Source: Camillea tinctor (taxonomy: Eukaryota; Ascomycota; Sordariomycetes; Xylariales; Xylariaceae). Taken from it: a stretch of DNA of 64,000 nucleotides. The notes beneath the pieces were generated by a model. It worked only from the letters and a program-made list of their open reading frames with translations. It ran no database searches and was not told the origin of the DNA. Both the position numbers and the translations under genes were made by a program. Positions 37,435 through 49,916 of the stretch are shown here, piece after piece. The stretch's first letter is position 1; each line of letters opens with the position of its first letter. The DNA lies in contig MU394094.1 of assembly GCA_022578605.1 (NCBI GenBank), positions 248,001 through 312,000 on the forward strand, given 5' to 3'.

Positions 37435-39487
37435 GGGGAATCCCCTGAGGAAGATTTATTACTTACTATCTACCTATCTACGATCCCATCCCCTTTTTTT
37501 GAATCATGCGGCGGGCGTCAGGCGAAGATGTGGTTCTTCAGCTAGCGACCTCTCGGGGCGGAAAGAGAGGAGTATCATTATGAGAAACGATGGTCTATGT
37601 CTTGTGCTGGGAGGGCGGTATAAAGGGTCAGAGGAAGGATGTCAAAATTATGGATGAATGATGAACCATTGAAGTGAAACGAAACGGACAATGATCTAAT
37701 GTCTTTCCCTTTGTACTAATTTTCATGATAGAGCGACTGGAGTTTGGAATATCGGTTTGGGGGTTTTCTTTTGTAAATGGATCATGAATGGATGGTAAAT
37801 TATTCGGGTGGTTTAGGTAGCTTTTCATGAAGGCCTTGAGCTCATACATGCTCAAAATAAAAAATAGAAACCGAAATAGGAGAAAATATCTGTTAAGAGA
37901 TGCTACGAAGATGAATAGCCCCTGTAATGGGTTGAGTGGTTTCTTGAGCGTAACATGGGAATATATGAAGACGTTCTCTCATAGGCTTATGAGGGCAAAT
38001 AGGGGTTATCAGTCGAATATGCTGGCGATGAGAGATATTGCGAAGAGTAAACCCGTTACGCTTACAGCAGCCCCTATTTCTCACCAAGATCTGTACACAT
38101 CAAATTACGTTAATACAGGTCCTCGTTCATATTTGTAATTATAATTGCTGTACCTATATTGAAACCGGATAGCTATTGGTATGCTGTAAGGGGTTTTTTA
38201 TGTTATCCTGTTTTCTACCTCGAGTTTCACGGCGACTTACAAGCAAGGTGACTCTGTAGATACCTTTACTTACCTACATGTAGATAGCTAGGCTGGTTGG
38301 TATCATGGTTATGTTATTTGATGATAGCGTGTTTGATTTTACTTTGAACATTGTTCAAGAAGAAAAGGGGGACATGTTGTCCCTTAGGTATTGATATAGG
38401 TGAGGTAGTAACGCGTATAGAAGCATGTAACTTATTAGCCAGTTCACGCCACAAAGGTTACTTGAGGTTGTGTTGGGCCAATGTTAATGTGGCTGAGCAA
38501 GGGCAAAGTCGTTACCTATTTATTAGGTACTCTGAAGCTAAACTCCACGGTCCAGACAAGCCCAGGCGTTGGAGAACATGCCCCTTTTCGGTACATTGAT
38601 TGGTTAGTTGAATTGGTCGAATTTCATTATGTCAAATGCCATAAGAATTAGGTTAGAAAACTTTAAAGGCGGAAGGAAGACGGAAAGCGCTGAGTGAGAC
38701 AACTTGGCAGGGAGAGAGGTGCCCAGGTGTTCCACCATTACACCATCGGATACCAGCATTAAAACACACGTAGGTTTACACCTATGTATAGTTGTATGCT
38801 TTAGGGAGGTGACCCCACTATTATGTAGGTATTTAAATGCAGGTGCAGGCGTTTTCGTCCAATACCATTCCACATTATATGTACACTAGGAAAGTTTATC
38901 AAGCTACACCACTATATGTACTCCGTACATACATATTCTATGTATCTCGTCTACATAACCCACACCACACACAAACTCTAGCCTGCCTACCCAAACCTCT
39001 CCAAATACCTACATCTCGGGCTACTACCTAAAACCTTGTCATACTTTCTTTTGCTTTTTATACTATCAAGTTACCAAAAGCCCTTATCTCTCTACTCTTC
39101 TTTAACTCCCCCCACTTTTGGGTTACATTAATTAGAACTTTAAAGGCCCCCGTTCTCATCTCCAAGACTTACATCTTCTTCTCACCTGATGCTAGACCCC
39201 GGTAAAAGTAGTCACCCACCATACCACCATCAAAGCCACCCGTCCGTCCCTCCTCTTTCCAACCTGTCATCCCCGAGCTTCAAGACATCCTGACGGAACC
39301 GTCGAAGGACAGAGGAGGGAGATCCGCTATAGCTGCAGACACCGATCCTGCCCAAGCTAAAGACCAAAACACCTACGAGCTCGAAACCTACGAGCACATC
39401 GAGGCGAAGAAGCGCAAGGCCGAGAGGGATCATCGTAGGACAGAGAAGCGCAACGAGAAGCGAAGGAGGCTCGACGAGCGCGACGAA
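37435..39487. other. intergenic region upstream of the SPX phosphate transporter
   Basis: No gene is supported before about 39.2 kb. From 39212 to 39487 the sequence is open in the same frame as the SPX gene, without an ATG, and has coding-like composition (see findings). No exact CACGTG Pho4-type site was seen near the gene. Confidence 0.4.
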
Positions 39488-42348
39488 ATGAAGTTCTCTC
39501 ACAGCATCCAGTTCAATGCTGTTCCCGACTGGAGCAGCCATTATATCGCCTATAGTAATCTCAAGAAGCTGTTAGTCTTGACCTATATAACCTATATAAC
39601 TGTCTAACCAAACTCATTCATACTAACATCTTCCCTCCCCCTTTTCGTAGGATCTACCAGCTCGAGAAGACTGTGCACCAGCCTGGAACCTCCGATTTGG
39701 AAACGAGACCTCTCCTTCGAAACGAAGACCCCGAAGCCGTCTTTAGTCGAGCGCTCGATGTCGAACTGGAGAAGATCTCTTCTTTTTATGGTGTGAAAGA
39801 GAAGGAGCTATTCGATGAGGCCGATGAGCTACTCCGCGACGTGGAATTCTTCGAGCAGAACGGATTCGACGAAAATGACCCCTTGCCCCGGCCCACGAGC
39901 CAGCCCCAGCCCCAGCCTCAGCCGCAGACTCTTGCCAGCGAACCTGTCAAACCACGAGGTCCGAGAAGCGCCCACAGTGTTCACTCTACAGAGGATGGTG
40001 CTGTAGATAGCGATGAAGAGGATGAGGATGAAGATGATGACCCCGACGAGACTGCTGCTCTGAATAAAAAGAGGCGGTCTAGCTCCGGTGGCAATTTTGG
40101 TCGACGTCGTGCGATCCCGAGTCATATGTACGCTTCCGCCGACCTGACCGCATCGACCGAGTACACAAGATCCGTGCGCCGGTACAGCGTGGGATATGAC
40201 GACTATGCCGAGACCGCCCAGATGTTCTCCTCCGGCATCATGCTGAAGAGGCGCATTATCAGCTACTATGTGCAGCTATGTGAGCTCAAATCATATGTAC
40301 AGCTAAACAAGACGGGATTTAGCAAGGTCCTGAAGAAGTTCGACAAGATCATCGACAAGGAACTTCGCCCCAGATACATGGTCGATAATGTCGAATCCGC
40401 GTATCCCTTCCTCCACGAGAGCTTGAAGCATATTGAAGAATATATTGGAAAGATCGAGATGGCCTATGCTAGCGTAGTCACCCAAGGCGACGAGGCACTA
40501 GCTAAGAAGGACCTGCGATCCCATCTAAGAGAGCATGTCGTCTGGGAGAGAAATACCGTTTGGCGTGACCTCATTGGTCTTGAGCGTCGGGCTGAGGCTG
40601 CTAGCCTCGGGAAGGGTCTCCTAGGTGCGCAGAGAGATGGCCTGAAGGTGCGGTTACAAGGCGACGATGTGCCCGTAGCGCCCTCTAAAGTGATATCTAC
40701 TCCCTTTGGTCGCTTTACCTGCCCGAATTGGCTTTTTGGATCGACCATGTTTACACTTCTTGCCATTACTATCATCTTCTTGGTCCTTCTTTTTGCCCCA
40801 ATCTTGGAGAAACCAGAGCAGCAGGCCTGTTTGGCCATGCTCGTATTTGTTAGTTTGCTGTGGGCTACCGAGGTAAGTGAGCTGCTGTCGTCGATTAGTA
40901 GATCCAACGATCACGATGTTTGTTTATCTAACGAATGTCTTTGTAGGCGATACCCCTATTTGTGACCTCTTTGTTGATACCATTCCTATGTGTTGTCCTT
41001 AGGGTTGTCCGATCAGATGAACCCCCTAATCGAAGATTAGATTCGAAGTCGGCGACTGTCTATGTCTTTGCCTCTATGTGGACGCCGGTCATCATGCTTC
41101 TGCTGGGTGGTTTCACTGTGGCCGCCGCGCTATCGAAGTGCAAGATTGATAAGAGGATTGCTACTTTTGTTCTGAGTAAAGCGGGTACTCGTGCGCGAAC
41201 CGTCCTTGTGGCCAACATGTTTGTAGCTGCATTCGCTAGTATGCTGGTTAGCAATGTCGCAGCCCCTGTCTTGTGTTATAGTATCATCGAGGTACGTCTA
41301 TGTTATACCCAGCACCCTTATTACGACGAGGAACATGCTCGCTAACTACACCGTCATAGCCTATGCTCCGTAACCTGCCCTCTGACTCGAACATGTCCAA
41401 GGCTGTGATAATGGGCATTGCGCTTGCTTCGAACATTGGCGGCATGCTTTCGCCTATCGCCTCGCCCCAGAATGTGGTTGCTCTGGGCATCATGGAGCCC
41501 CCGCCTACCTGGGGAGAGTGGTTCTTTATAGTGATCCCGGTCGGTATTGTATCTCTATTGGCGATTTGGATGCTCCTGCTTGTGACGTTCAAACCTGGCA
41601 AAGGGACGACTATTGTTCCTATTAGGTCCGTGAAGGAAGACTTCACGGGGGTACAGTGGTTTGTCTCGATTGTTTGTATTACTACGATAGGGCTCTGGTG
41701 TGCTAGTCACGCTCTCGAGTCGACATTCGGTGATATGGGCGTAATTGCTATCATCCCGATTGTTATATTCTTTGGCGTGGGTATCTTGACCAAGGAGGAC
41801 TTTAACAACTTCCCCTGGACTATCATAATCCTTGCGGCGGGTGGTCTTGCGCTCGGCAAGGCCGTCAAGTCGTCGGGTCTCCTGCATACTGTGGCCGAGA
41901 GCATATCTAGGGAGGTAGAGGGCATGGATCTCTATATTATCCTGCTTATCTTTTCGAGCCTTACGATCGTGATCGCGACGTTTATTAGTCACACGGTAGC
42001 GGCGCTGATCGTGCTGCCGCTCGTGTTCGATATTGGCAAGGCGATGGATGAGCCCCATCCTAACCTTCTGGTTATGGCGGCTGCGCTCATGTGTAGCGCA
42101 GCCATGGCACTCCCGACGAGTGGTTTCCCCAACATGAGTAAGTGGTTTGCCGATCCATCTTGTGCGAGAATATGTGAGAGTGGAACATGTGCTAACGATG
42201 AACAGCTGCTATCATGAAGGAGGATGCTACGGGCCAGCGGTATCTGCAGGTCAAGCACTTTATTAGCAGGGGTATTCCAAGCAGTCTGATAACCCTGGTG
42301 GTGGTGGTTACGCTAGGCTACGGCTCGATGCGGATTATCGGCATGTAG
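39488..42348 (+). CDS. SPX-domain low-affinity phosphate transporter (Pho87/Pho90/Pho91 family), five exons
   Basis: This is a phosphate permease with an N-terminal SPX regulatory domain, which binds inositol pyrophosphates in this family, and a C-terminal anion-permease (DASS/SLC13-type) domain. Exons are 39488-39570, 39651-40872, 40947-41291, 41360-42137 and 42206-42348; all joins keep frame, giving 856 aa. The SPX start is MKFSHSIQFNAVPDWSSHYI, followed by SNLKKLIYQLEK across intron 1 (TACTAAC branch). An acidic linker (DSDEEDEDEDDDPDETA) interrupts the SPX region. SPX helices continue as SYYVQLCELKSYVQLNKTGF and FSKVLKKFDKIIDKEL. About a dozen hydrophobic segments follow, from LLAITIIFLVLLFAPIL to the C-terminal LITLVVVVTLGYG, with the family motifs ALASNIGGMLSPIASPQN and ALPTSGFPNMTA. 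Localisation (plasma membrane or vacuole) cannot be decided here. Confidence 0.95.
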
Positions 42349-44095
42349 ACAGACTTTCTCGAGTGAGTCCTGTTCAGTTAGTGGAGGTTTACTAGCGTGT
42401 ATGCGTAGGTAATGTAAGGTCAAGTCGGGTCAGGTATAGAGAAGTATATGGTGTTTTGTGATGATATATACATGGATCGGAGTCGTCATAAGTCTGTTTA
42501 TCAGTTTTTCCTACGCACATACACGAAGACGTACATACACATGTATACTTGAGTTACTCTAGGTTAGTTCATTCAGAGTTCGTCCACACGTCGACGCAAT
42601 GCAATGTAATCATGTCATGGCAGAGACACGTAGTCACGAAAGACTGGTTCGATGGAAGATGCGTTCCCACAGTTGGCACCAAAAACACAGGCTGCTGGTG
42701 GCGGATGGATGATGACTCGTCGTTCGTGCGTACATACGCACATACACATACATACTACATATGGAGTACATATGGTTAGGTTAGGGCATGGGGGTTTTTT
42801 AGCATGATATGTAGAGAGATAGATGGATGCAATGTAGAACGAACAGACAGGCAAACTGACTTACTTACTAGTATTAGTAGTTCCACCTACGTCAATAACT
42901 AAGCTCCTATCGTGCACTACACTGTACTATACTAACCTATATAAACCGATGGATGAACATATGGGTGGATGGGTGGGGCTAGGTTAGGCGAGAATAAGAA
43001 GCAATATGTGGGATCGCTACCTAATGTATATCCAATGTGCATTGTGAGGGGTGAGATGAGGGTCTGGTCTTTTTCTCTCTCTCTTTTCTTTTGACGAATG
43101 CGTTATCACTTATGACCTTTCTTGTCTCTTGCTTGCTGCTTTAGGGTGTTGTTGATTTCTGTTTTGAGAATGTTGATTTTTAACCTACCAAGTTATTCAT
43201 ATCGATGGATAGGCTATTAATGTATATGTATGAATGAAGGTTGGTAGTAAAAAGCATCAATAGGTACTGAAGTACATAAGAGAGGGAACGACCAATAAGA
43301 ATGTGATATAGATAAGTAGTGTTTTGTGAAGGAGGGTTGATGCGACACAACCTCAATGTCTTCCACAGCCTAAGGTGAAAAGAGATAGATCGATATACCT
43401 ACTCCTTACCTACTAGTTAGGTTAGTACCTAGGTGCCGCGCTGGACCCCTAAAGTCGCTTAACTTTCAAGTTGGTTAAATATCACTATTATGTACCTATA
43501 CTCCGTATTGATGTATGTACCTTGATACATTCATAGGTCACATACTACTATGCTTGGGTACTACTTGAATTTAACGTTATAATCCTATAACTTTGGGAAG
43601 TTACAGGATGATGGGAGGTTTAATGTAGTACATACCCATGCTGCTGTGTACCCTTCCAGCTAGGTTAACTTAGAATCATGTGTGCTGGTGTATAGCATGT
43701 TTAGTGGGTCTGATGACGATGGCTGGCCTCGGGTCTTTCTATTATGTGCTACTTTGTACATAGGTTAATACTTTTCCACTTCCGCTTCAACTCAAGATAC
43801 CCTCAACTTTATAACTACATAATACAATCGAATAGATCAATTTCTGACCAACCCCCGGGACTTTGCTATTGCAAATACATCTGCCGTCTTTGATACCTGC
43901 AGCGTGATACTTACCCAGCGACCGATCGACCGACCGAACTGACCGACTTATATACTGCCTACCTACCTATCTAAGCTATCTGTTGACTCGAGATAGTGTA
44001 GTAGTATTATCCTGTCAATGAATTCTATCCGAAGATAGCATCCTCCCCTCCCCCCTTTGCTAGCTGGCTGGCCGGCCTCTCGCTAGCAAGGCGCC
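42349..44095. other. intergenic region between the phosphate transporter and Vps39
   Basis: No gene is supported. The sequence is rich in TACATACA and ACCTAGG words. A CGACCGACCGA-type short repeat at about 43922-43945 and a pyrimidine-rich leader (TCCTCCCCTCCCCCC at about 44041) precede the next gene. Confidence 0.4.
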
Positions 44096-47000
44096 ATGCT
44101 CTCAGCATTTACTGCCCGTCCTATCATCGAGCTGAAGCAGCGCGACAAGTCTAAGATCGAGACCATCCTCGCCTATGGTATGAACCATATACACCGCCTA
44201 CGTCTCCTTATACCCCTCCTGGTCTTCTCTTCCTCTCTCTTTTATGCTTACTTACTAACTGCATGACTTGATGTAGGTGACCGCGTGCTTGTTGGCCTCA
44301 ACACCGGCTCCCTGCGTATCTACCGACTAAACGAGCTACCTCCACTCCCGAAATCCTCCAACGGCACGTCTTCTCTCCCCAATAGTCCTCCCGCCAACTC
44401 CCCGCCAGACTCGACTCCTGCCCCCACCGCCAAACCCACAGACCTCCTGCGCGAAGTCGACAAGTTTTCTACTCGAGCTATCGATCAGCTAGCCATCATC
44501 AAGGAAGCCAATGTTCTTGTCTCTCTCTCCAACTATTATGTCTCCTTACACGACCTGGGTACCTACGAGCTGATCGACACCATATCGCGTACGAAAAACG
44601 CCACCTGCTTCGCTGTCACCAGCAACATCGTTAAGGACCCCGCCACCGGCATCCCCGAAATTATTAGCCGCCTGGCTGTTGCTGTGAAGCGGCGCTTGTT
44701 GATATGGAGTTGGCACGAGAGCGAGCTTCATGAAGAAGTTACTGAGATCGTCTTGCCCGAAGCTATTCGGACCGTTACCTGGGCGAGCGCCACCAAGATT
44801 GTCTGTGGTATGAATGCTGGATACATGCTGGTTGATGTCACCACATCACAGACCCAAGAGATTGCCGGTGTCGGCGCTGCCGGTGCTGCGGGACAAGGGA
44901 GTAGGTTCGGCGCTGCTAGCATGGGGTACATGGGCCTGGGTGGTTATATGCCCAAACCCTTAGCTACGCGTCTAGCTGAGGGTGAGATGTTGCTTGCGAA
45001 AGATATCAATTCACTCTTCATCGACACGGATGGCAAGGCCCTCGAGAAGCGCCAGGTTCCGTGGCAAAGTGCTCCCGAAAGCATCGGCTACAGTTACCCC
45101 TACATGCTCGCGCTACAACCGCCGGCGAAGGGCTTCTTAGAAATTCGAAACCCCCAGACCCTGAGTCTGCTGCAGACCATCGAGCTTGTTGGTGCCGCCC
45201 AGCTCCACTTCCCACCTCCAACCGTCAGTCTAGCCCATGCTGGCAAGGGCTTTCACATCAGCAGCGACCGGGCGGTATGGAAGATGGATGCGACAGACTA
45301 CGATAGCCAGGTACAAGAACTGATTGATAAGGCTAAGTACGATGAAGTTATTAGTGTGCTCAATATGTTGGAGGATGCGCTGCTGAAGGATAAGGCCGGA
45401 ACGATGCGCGAAGTAAAAATGCGAAAGGCAGAGGTGCTCTTTAAGCAGAGGAAGTTCCGAGCTAGCTTGGATTTATTCAACGAGGACGAGGTCCACGCCC
45501 CTCCTGAAAGGGTTTTGCGACTATATCCTAGGATTATTGCTGGGGATCTCTCTGCTGAGCTCCAGCGTGCGGAAACACCCGAGGCAGAAGAGGCGACTTC
45601 AGAGGACGATGCGAAGCAGAATGGTGAAAAGGCAGGGGCTAAAACTGAAACCACTATCGATACCCCATCGCCGTCTAGGGCTGGTGGGTTTGCGAAATAC
45701 TGGATGGGAGGAGGAGCGCACCGTAGGACGGATTCCGACGCCGCGTCTATAGCATCATCTAAAAAAGGTGGCACCGATAACGAGGATGCCGCGAGCGTGA
45801 AGCCGAAGAAGAAAAAGAAGGCCGAGCTCGACGGGCCGCTCGAAGGGAAAGACTTGGTGAAAGCTGTTCGCGAGCTCAACAGCTATCTAGCCGGGACGAG
45901 GGCACGCTTACAGCGGTTAATCGACCCGGCGACTGGTAAGCTCAAGGCGCGTAAACCCTCCTTGAGTGTCGACAATTCTCTTGGCTCGGATGATAACCTG
46001 AACGCCCTCTTGACGAACCCGCATTCCGAATCAGACGAACAGCTCGAGAAGGAGCTGCGCGAGACATTCACCCTGGTCGACACGACGTTGTTTCGAGGGT
46101 ACATGTTTTCCCAGCCATCGCTTGCGGCGCCTCTCTTCCGTATCCCCAACTTCTGCGATCCGACGGTGGTCAACGAGAAATTGCTTGAGCACAACCGTTA
46201 CAACGAGCTAGTGGATTTCTTCTATGGCAAGAAGCTCCACCGGGAGGCTCTCACGCTGCTGCGCAAGTTTGGCGACACGGGCGCCACCAACGGCAGCACG
46301 ACCAAGCTCCTTAATGGTGATGGGGAAGAAGGGGGAGGAGAGGAGGTTGAGATCCCAGAGCAACTGCGCGGGCCTCGCCGTACGGTGGGATACCTCCAGA
46401 GCCTGCCTCCCGACATGATCGATCTGACGCTCGAGTTTGCCGACTGGGTTCTGCGCCGAGACCCCGACCTTGGAATGGAGGTGTTCGTTGCGGACAGCGA
46501 GAACGCTGAGACGCTACCGCGCGAGCGCGTGCGCGCCTACCTCGCGACCGAGCACCCGGATGATCCCGACCTGGAGATTAGGTACCTAGAACACATTATT
46601 GGTGAGCTAGGAGACGGGACTCCCGACTTCCATAACAGACTTGTAGAGCTACAGGTTAAGGCTTTGAAGGAGAGGAGGAAGAGGAGAGAGAGTAGAGAGA
46701 ATGGAGATGGGGATGAGGAAGGGGAAACAGAATTTCAGGTGATCCGGAGGAGGAGTAGTGGGAGGAAGAAAAGTGGTAGTATAGGGGGGAATAGGTATTG
46801 GGAGGAAGATAAGGAAGAGGAGGAGAGGCTAGGGAGGCTGGTGAATTTCCTGAGGGATAGTAGGCAGTACAGCCTAAGTAGGGCTTATGGGTTGATTCCT
46901 AGAGATGGTGAGTTTTATATGATTTTCTTTTTTTTTCTACTTTTCTATTTAATGATCATGACAGGGCTAACATGAGGGAACAGATCCGGCGTTCTACGAG

Positions 47001-47943
47001 GCTACGGCGGTAGTCCTGAGTAATATGGGACAGCACAAGCAAGCACTCGAGATATACGTCTTCAAGATGCAGGATTATGTCAAGGCGGAAGAGTAAGTCG
47101 TATCCCTCCCCCCTTTTTTCTTTTCATTTCGTTCTACGCGCTTTGACTCCCTTTCAAGATAGGAGAAAGGCAGCGACACAGAATGTTCTACAATTATATA
47201 TCACAGCCTTTTAGCTTTGTAACTCACAAAACCACAGATACTGCAACCAAATCCACTCACACCCGCCATCTCGCCGCGAGTCACAGCAACAACAGGCTGC
47301 GTACTCGTCTACGGGAGGTGGCGACCAGAGCAACAACGATCCGGACGACCCAGACGGCAACCCCCCTTCTATCTACCATACACTTCTCTCGCTGTACCTC
47401 ACGCCGCCATCACCACAAAAGCCGAATCTAGAGCCGGCGCTATCGCTCCTCTCGCGCCACGGATCGCGGCTGCCAGCGGCGTCGACGCTATCGCTCATCC
47501 CCGACTCGCTGCCAGTCGGGGACCTGGAGATGTACTTCCGGGGACGGGTGCGGGCGGCCAACAGCGTGGTGGCGGAGACACGGGTAGTGGAGCAGCTACG
47601 CAAGACGCAGCTCGTCAACACGCAGGCGCTGCTGCTCCTGGGCGACGGGGTCCCGGGGGGACAGGGCGGAAGGAACAGGAGGGTGGTCGTGGCGGAGGAG
47701 AGGGTCTGCGGGGTGTGCCACAAGAGGCTGGGTAATAGCGTTGTGGCCGTGCTGCCGGATAATAGTGTTGTGCATTATGGGTGTCTCGGTAGGCAGGGCA
47801 GGGTGGGGAGTAGCGGTCCGGGTGCTGGTAGTGGTAGTAGTGCTATGGGGGGGTTAGGAGGGGGGATGGGGATGGGTGCGGGAATAGGGGTAGGGGTGGG
47901 AGACAGAGTTGTGGCGGGGGCTTGGGGGAGGCACGGAAGTTGA
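44096..47943 (+). CDS. Vps39/Vam6-like subunit of the HOPS/CORVET tethering machinery, four exons
   Basis: This is a vacuolar/endosomal tethering protein that links Rab7/Ypt7 to membrane fusion. Exons are 44096-44177, 44277-46907, 46984-47092 and 47238-47943, in frame throughout, giving 1,175 aa. The start MLSAFTARPIIELKQRDKSK is the family start. The citron-homology (CNH) beta-propeller covers about 15-300 (GDRVLVGLNTGSLRIYRL). The middle, at about 590-740, matches the Vps39 domain 1 region: DTTLFRGYMFSQPSLAAPLF, then FRIPNFCDPTVVNEKLLEHN. The conserved AFYEATAVVLSNMGQHKQAL spans intron 2. The C-terminal domain has VCGVCHKRLGNS and NSVVHYGCLGR, the treble-clef-like Vps39 domain 2 cysteines. 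The last 45 residues are an unusual Gly/Ala/Met-rich tail. It is convergent with the Gon7 gene. Confidence 0.94.
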
Positions 47944-49008
47944 GAAGTTGAAGGAAGTCCATTTTATATTATGGAGAGGAAGTTTATTCGGGGGGTTTTT
48001 TTTTTTTCGAGATTCCCACACACCCATCTCTCTCCACGTTGATATGGAAATCATTATCATTGTTGGTACCTACTGCTGCTGCTTATATTGGTATTGCTAG
48101 TGAGACTGGCGATGACGATGAAGATGACGATGGTGATGGATCCATAAGAAGATTGAAAGGAAAGCAAGAAGAAAGAAAGAATTACATCGTCGGGGGAATC
48201 TTTTATGAAACTATGTTCCTTCCATATGGTTTCTTTCCGTCTTCCCCCCCTATATGTGTAATGGAAGGTTAATCTAATCTTCTAACTTGGTTTATTGAAG
48301 AAGTGGCAATAGGAGAAAATCACCCAGGAAATAAGAAAAGAAGGAGGGTAAACAACAAAAACAAGAAGAAGAAAAAAGAGAAGGGAAACGAGGAGGAGGG
48401 AGGATGGTTAATGCCCTAGCTTAATCCTATAATTCTAAATTATATATTGGCGACTTGACCTTACCTCCCTCACCTTATTCTCCAAGCTGGCTGGATTGAT
48501 GCCCCCTCCCCCCTTTTTCCTTTCTTCGGTGAGTAGGCATGCGTGTATATGTGCTGTCTATATATATTTGAATTTATACTATCATATCATACCGTGTCGT
48601 TCCATCACCTTCATTAGACTGTAAAAATGCTCTAGTGAAAGAAGAGCAAAACAAGAATGAAGAAGAAACATAGCGACTCGGTTGGTTAGTGGATGATATG
48701 CACGACTTAGCATACCCCGATATATATTTCTCTCTGTCGTTCCCGTTTCTGGCTCTCCTGGTCCTTATTTTGTGTCCCAAATCTCTCTTTTCGTGTCTTG
48801 TTTGCGGCCCTGGTCGTCTAGCCATCCTCTTTTCCTTTTCCTTTTCCTTTTTCATATACTGGGTTAGCCCAGATAGGTTGGTCAAATGCCTTTCTATCGG
48901 CATTCCCTCACCGGGGACTCCATCCGTATCTGCACAGCATCCTCATTATTAATTAATTATCCTACCTACCTAGCTTCCTAGGCAGTAAGTCGTTAATCCT
49001 TCCTCCTT
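47944..49008. other. intergenic region between convergent Vps39 and Gon7 genes
   Basis: The sequence holds 3' flanks of both genes, T-rich runs (about 47997-48008) and purine-rich GAAGAAG stretches at 48330-48400. No gene is supported. Confidence 0.45.
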
Positions 49009-49404
49009 TTATTCATCCTCCTCTTCCTGCACTTCCTCCCCGTAATTCTCCTCCTCCGCGTCTTCATCTACGTTCGGAACCCCGCCTTTTTGGTTCTGGT
49101 TCGCCCGCTTGCGCTTCTTGTTGCTATTACTTCCCCGAGACTCGGCGCTGTTGTCTCCGTTCGATGATGCGCTGTTGCGCGCGTTGTCCTCGTCCATGCG
49201 CGCGGTCAGTTCGGCGTTAAGGCGCTCCTGTAGGGATGAGGAGGCGCTGCGCAGGGCATTTAGATAGGACGTCTTGTCGGTGACGGATACAGAGGAAGGG
49301 GAGAAGGAAAAGGGGAAGGCCAGCTCGGTTGTGAGGTTGAGGGGGGCGTTGGTAGGGGAGGTGTAGATTGCTTTGAGGTAGGCGACGGAAGTTGTAGAAG
49401 ACAT
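49009..49404 (-). CDS. EKC/KEOPS complex subunit Gon7
   Basis: Gon7 is a small fungal subunit of the KEOPS complex, which makes the t6A modification of tRNA and supports telomere maintenance. The single-exon 131-aa protein starts at ATG 49404. The N-terminal half carries the family pattern: AIYTSPTNAP, then a hydrophobic ELAFPFSF, then TDKTSYLNALRSASSSLQER followed by LNAELTARMDED, the Kae1-contacting helix in homologues. The second half is disordered: Ser/Asn-rich, a basic KKRKR patch, and a strongly acidic tail ending EEVQEEEDE. Length fits fungal Gon7. It is divergent from the next gene, with a 512-base shared promoter. Confidence 0.85.
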   Translation of the reverse strand: MSSTTSVAYLKAIYTSPTNAPLNLTTELAFPFSFSPSSVSVTDKTSYLNALRSASSSLQERLNAELTARMDEDNARNSASSNGDNSAESRGSNSNKKRKRANQNQKGGVPNVDEDAEEENYGEEVQEEEDE

Positions 49405-49916
49405 TTTTCTTTTTTTTTAGACGGAGGTAAAGAGGGAGAAAGAGGAAAAGTTTTCTCTTTCTTCTTTCCTCTGGTAGGTATTTAAATATGGTTGTGACTT
49501 CAATTTTCGCAATGATGTTCGTATTAGTGTGTAAGAGGAGCGAAAGTTAGAAGCAGCTGCAAGGTAGAGAGGGTGTAGAGTTGTGGAGGGGTTGGAGGGG
49601 CAGGTGTGACAGCATATGTGGGGTCTCTCTCTCTCCTTAGTGCTTTTTGTCTAGGAAGGCATCTTATTGTAAGTGTAACCTAGGTAGATATCTAACCAGG
49701 TTAGGTTAGCTTAATTGGTTACTAGGTTACCCAGGCTACCCTCCACAAGTGTACACAAATTGGGCGCTTCTACAACTTCACCTTCACCTTCACCTTCACT
49801 GTCGACATTTACATAACCTATCTAGGCTTACTTTACCAGATGCCTTAGTTTGTGGTTGAATAATATCAACAGTCACTCAATCAAGACTTAACTAGCACCA
49901 GGATCTTGACAATCAA
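49405..49916. promoter_or_regulatory. shared divergent promoter region between Gon7 and the PDDEXK-like gene
   Basis: The 512-base interval separates two divergently transcribed genes. It contains a CCTTCACCTTCACCTTCACT short tandem array at about 49780-49799, an ACCTAGGTAGAT word at about 49678, and T-rich sequence just upstream of the Gon7 start. Precise promoter elements are not assignable. Confidence 0.4.
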
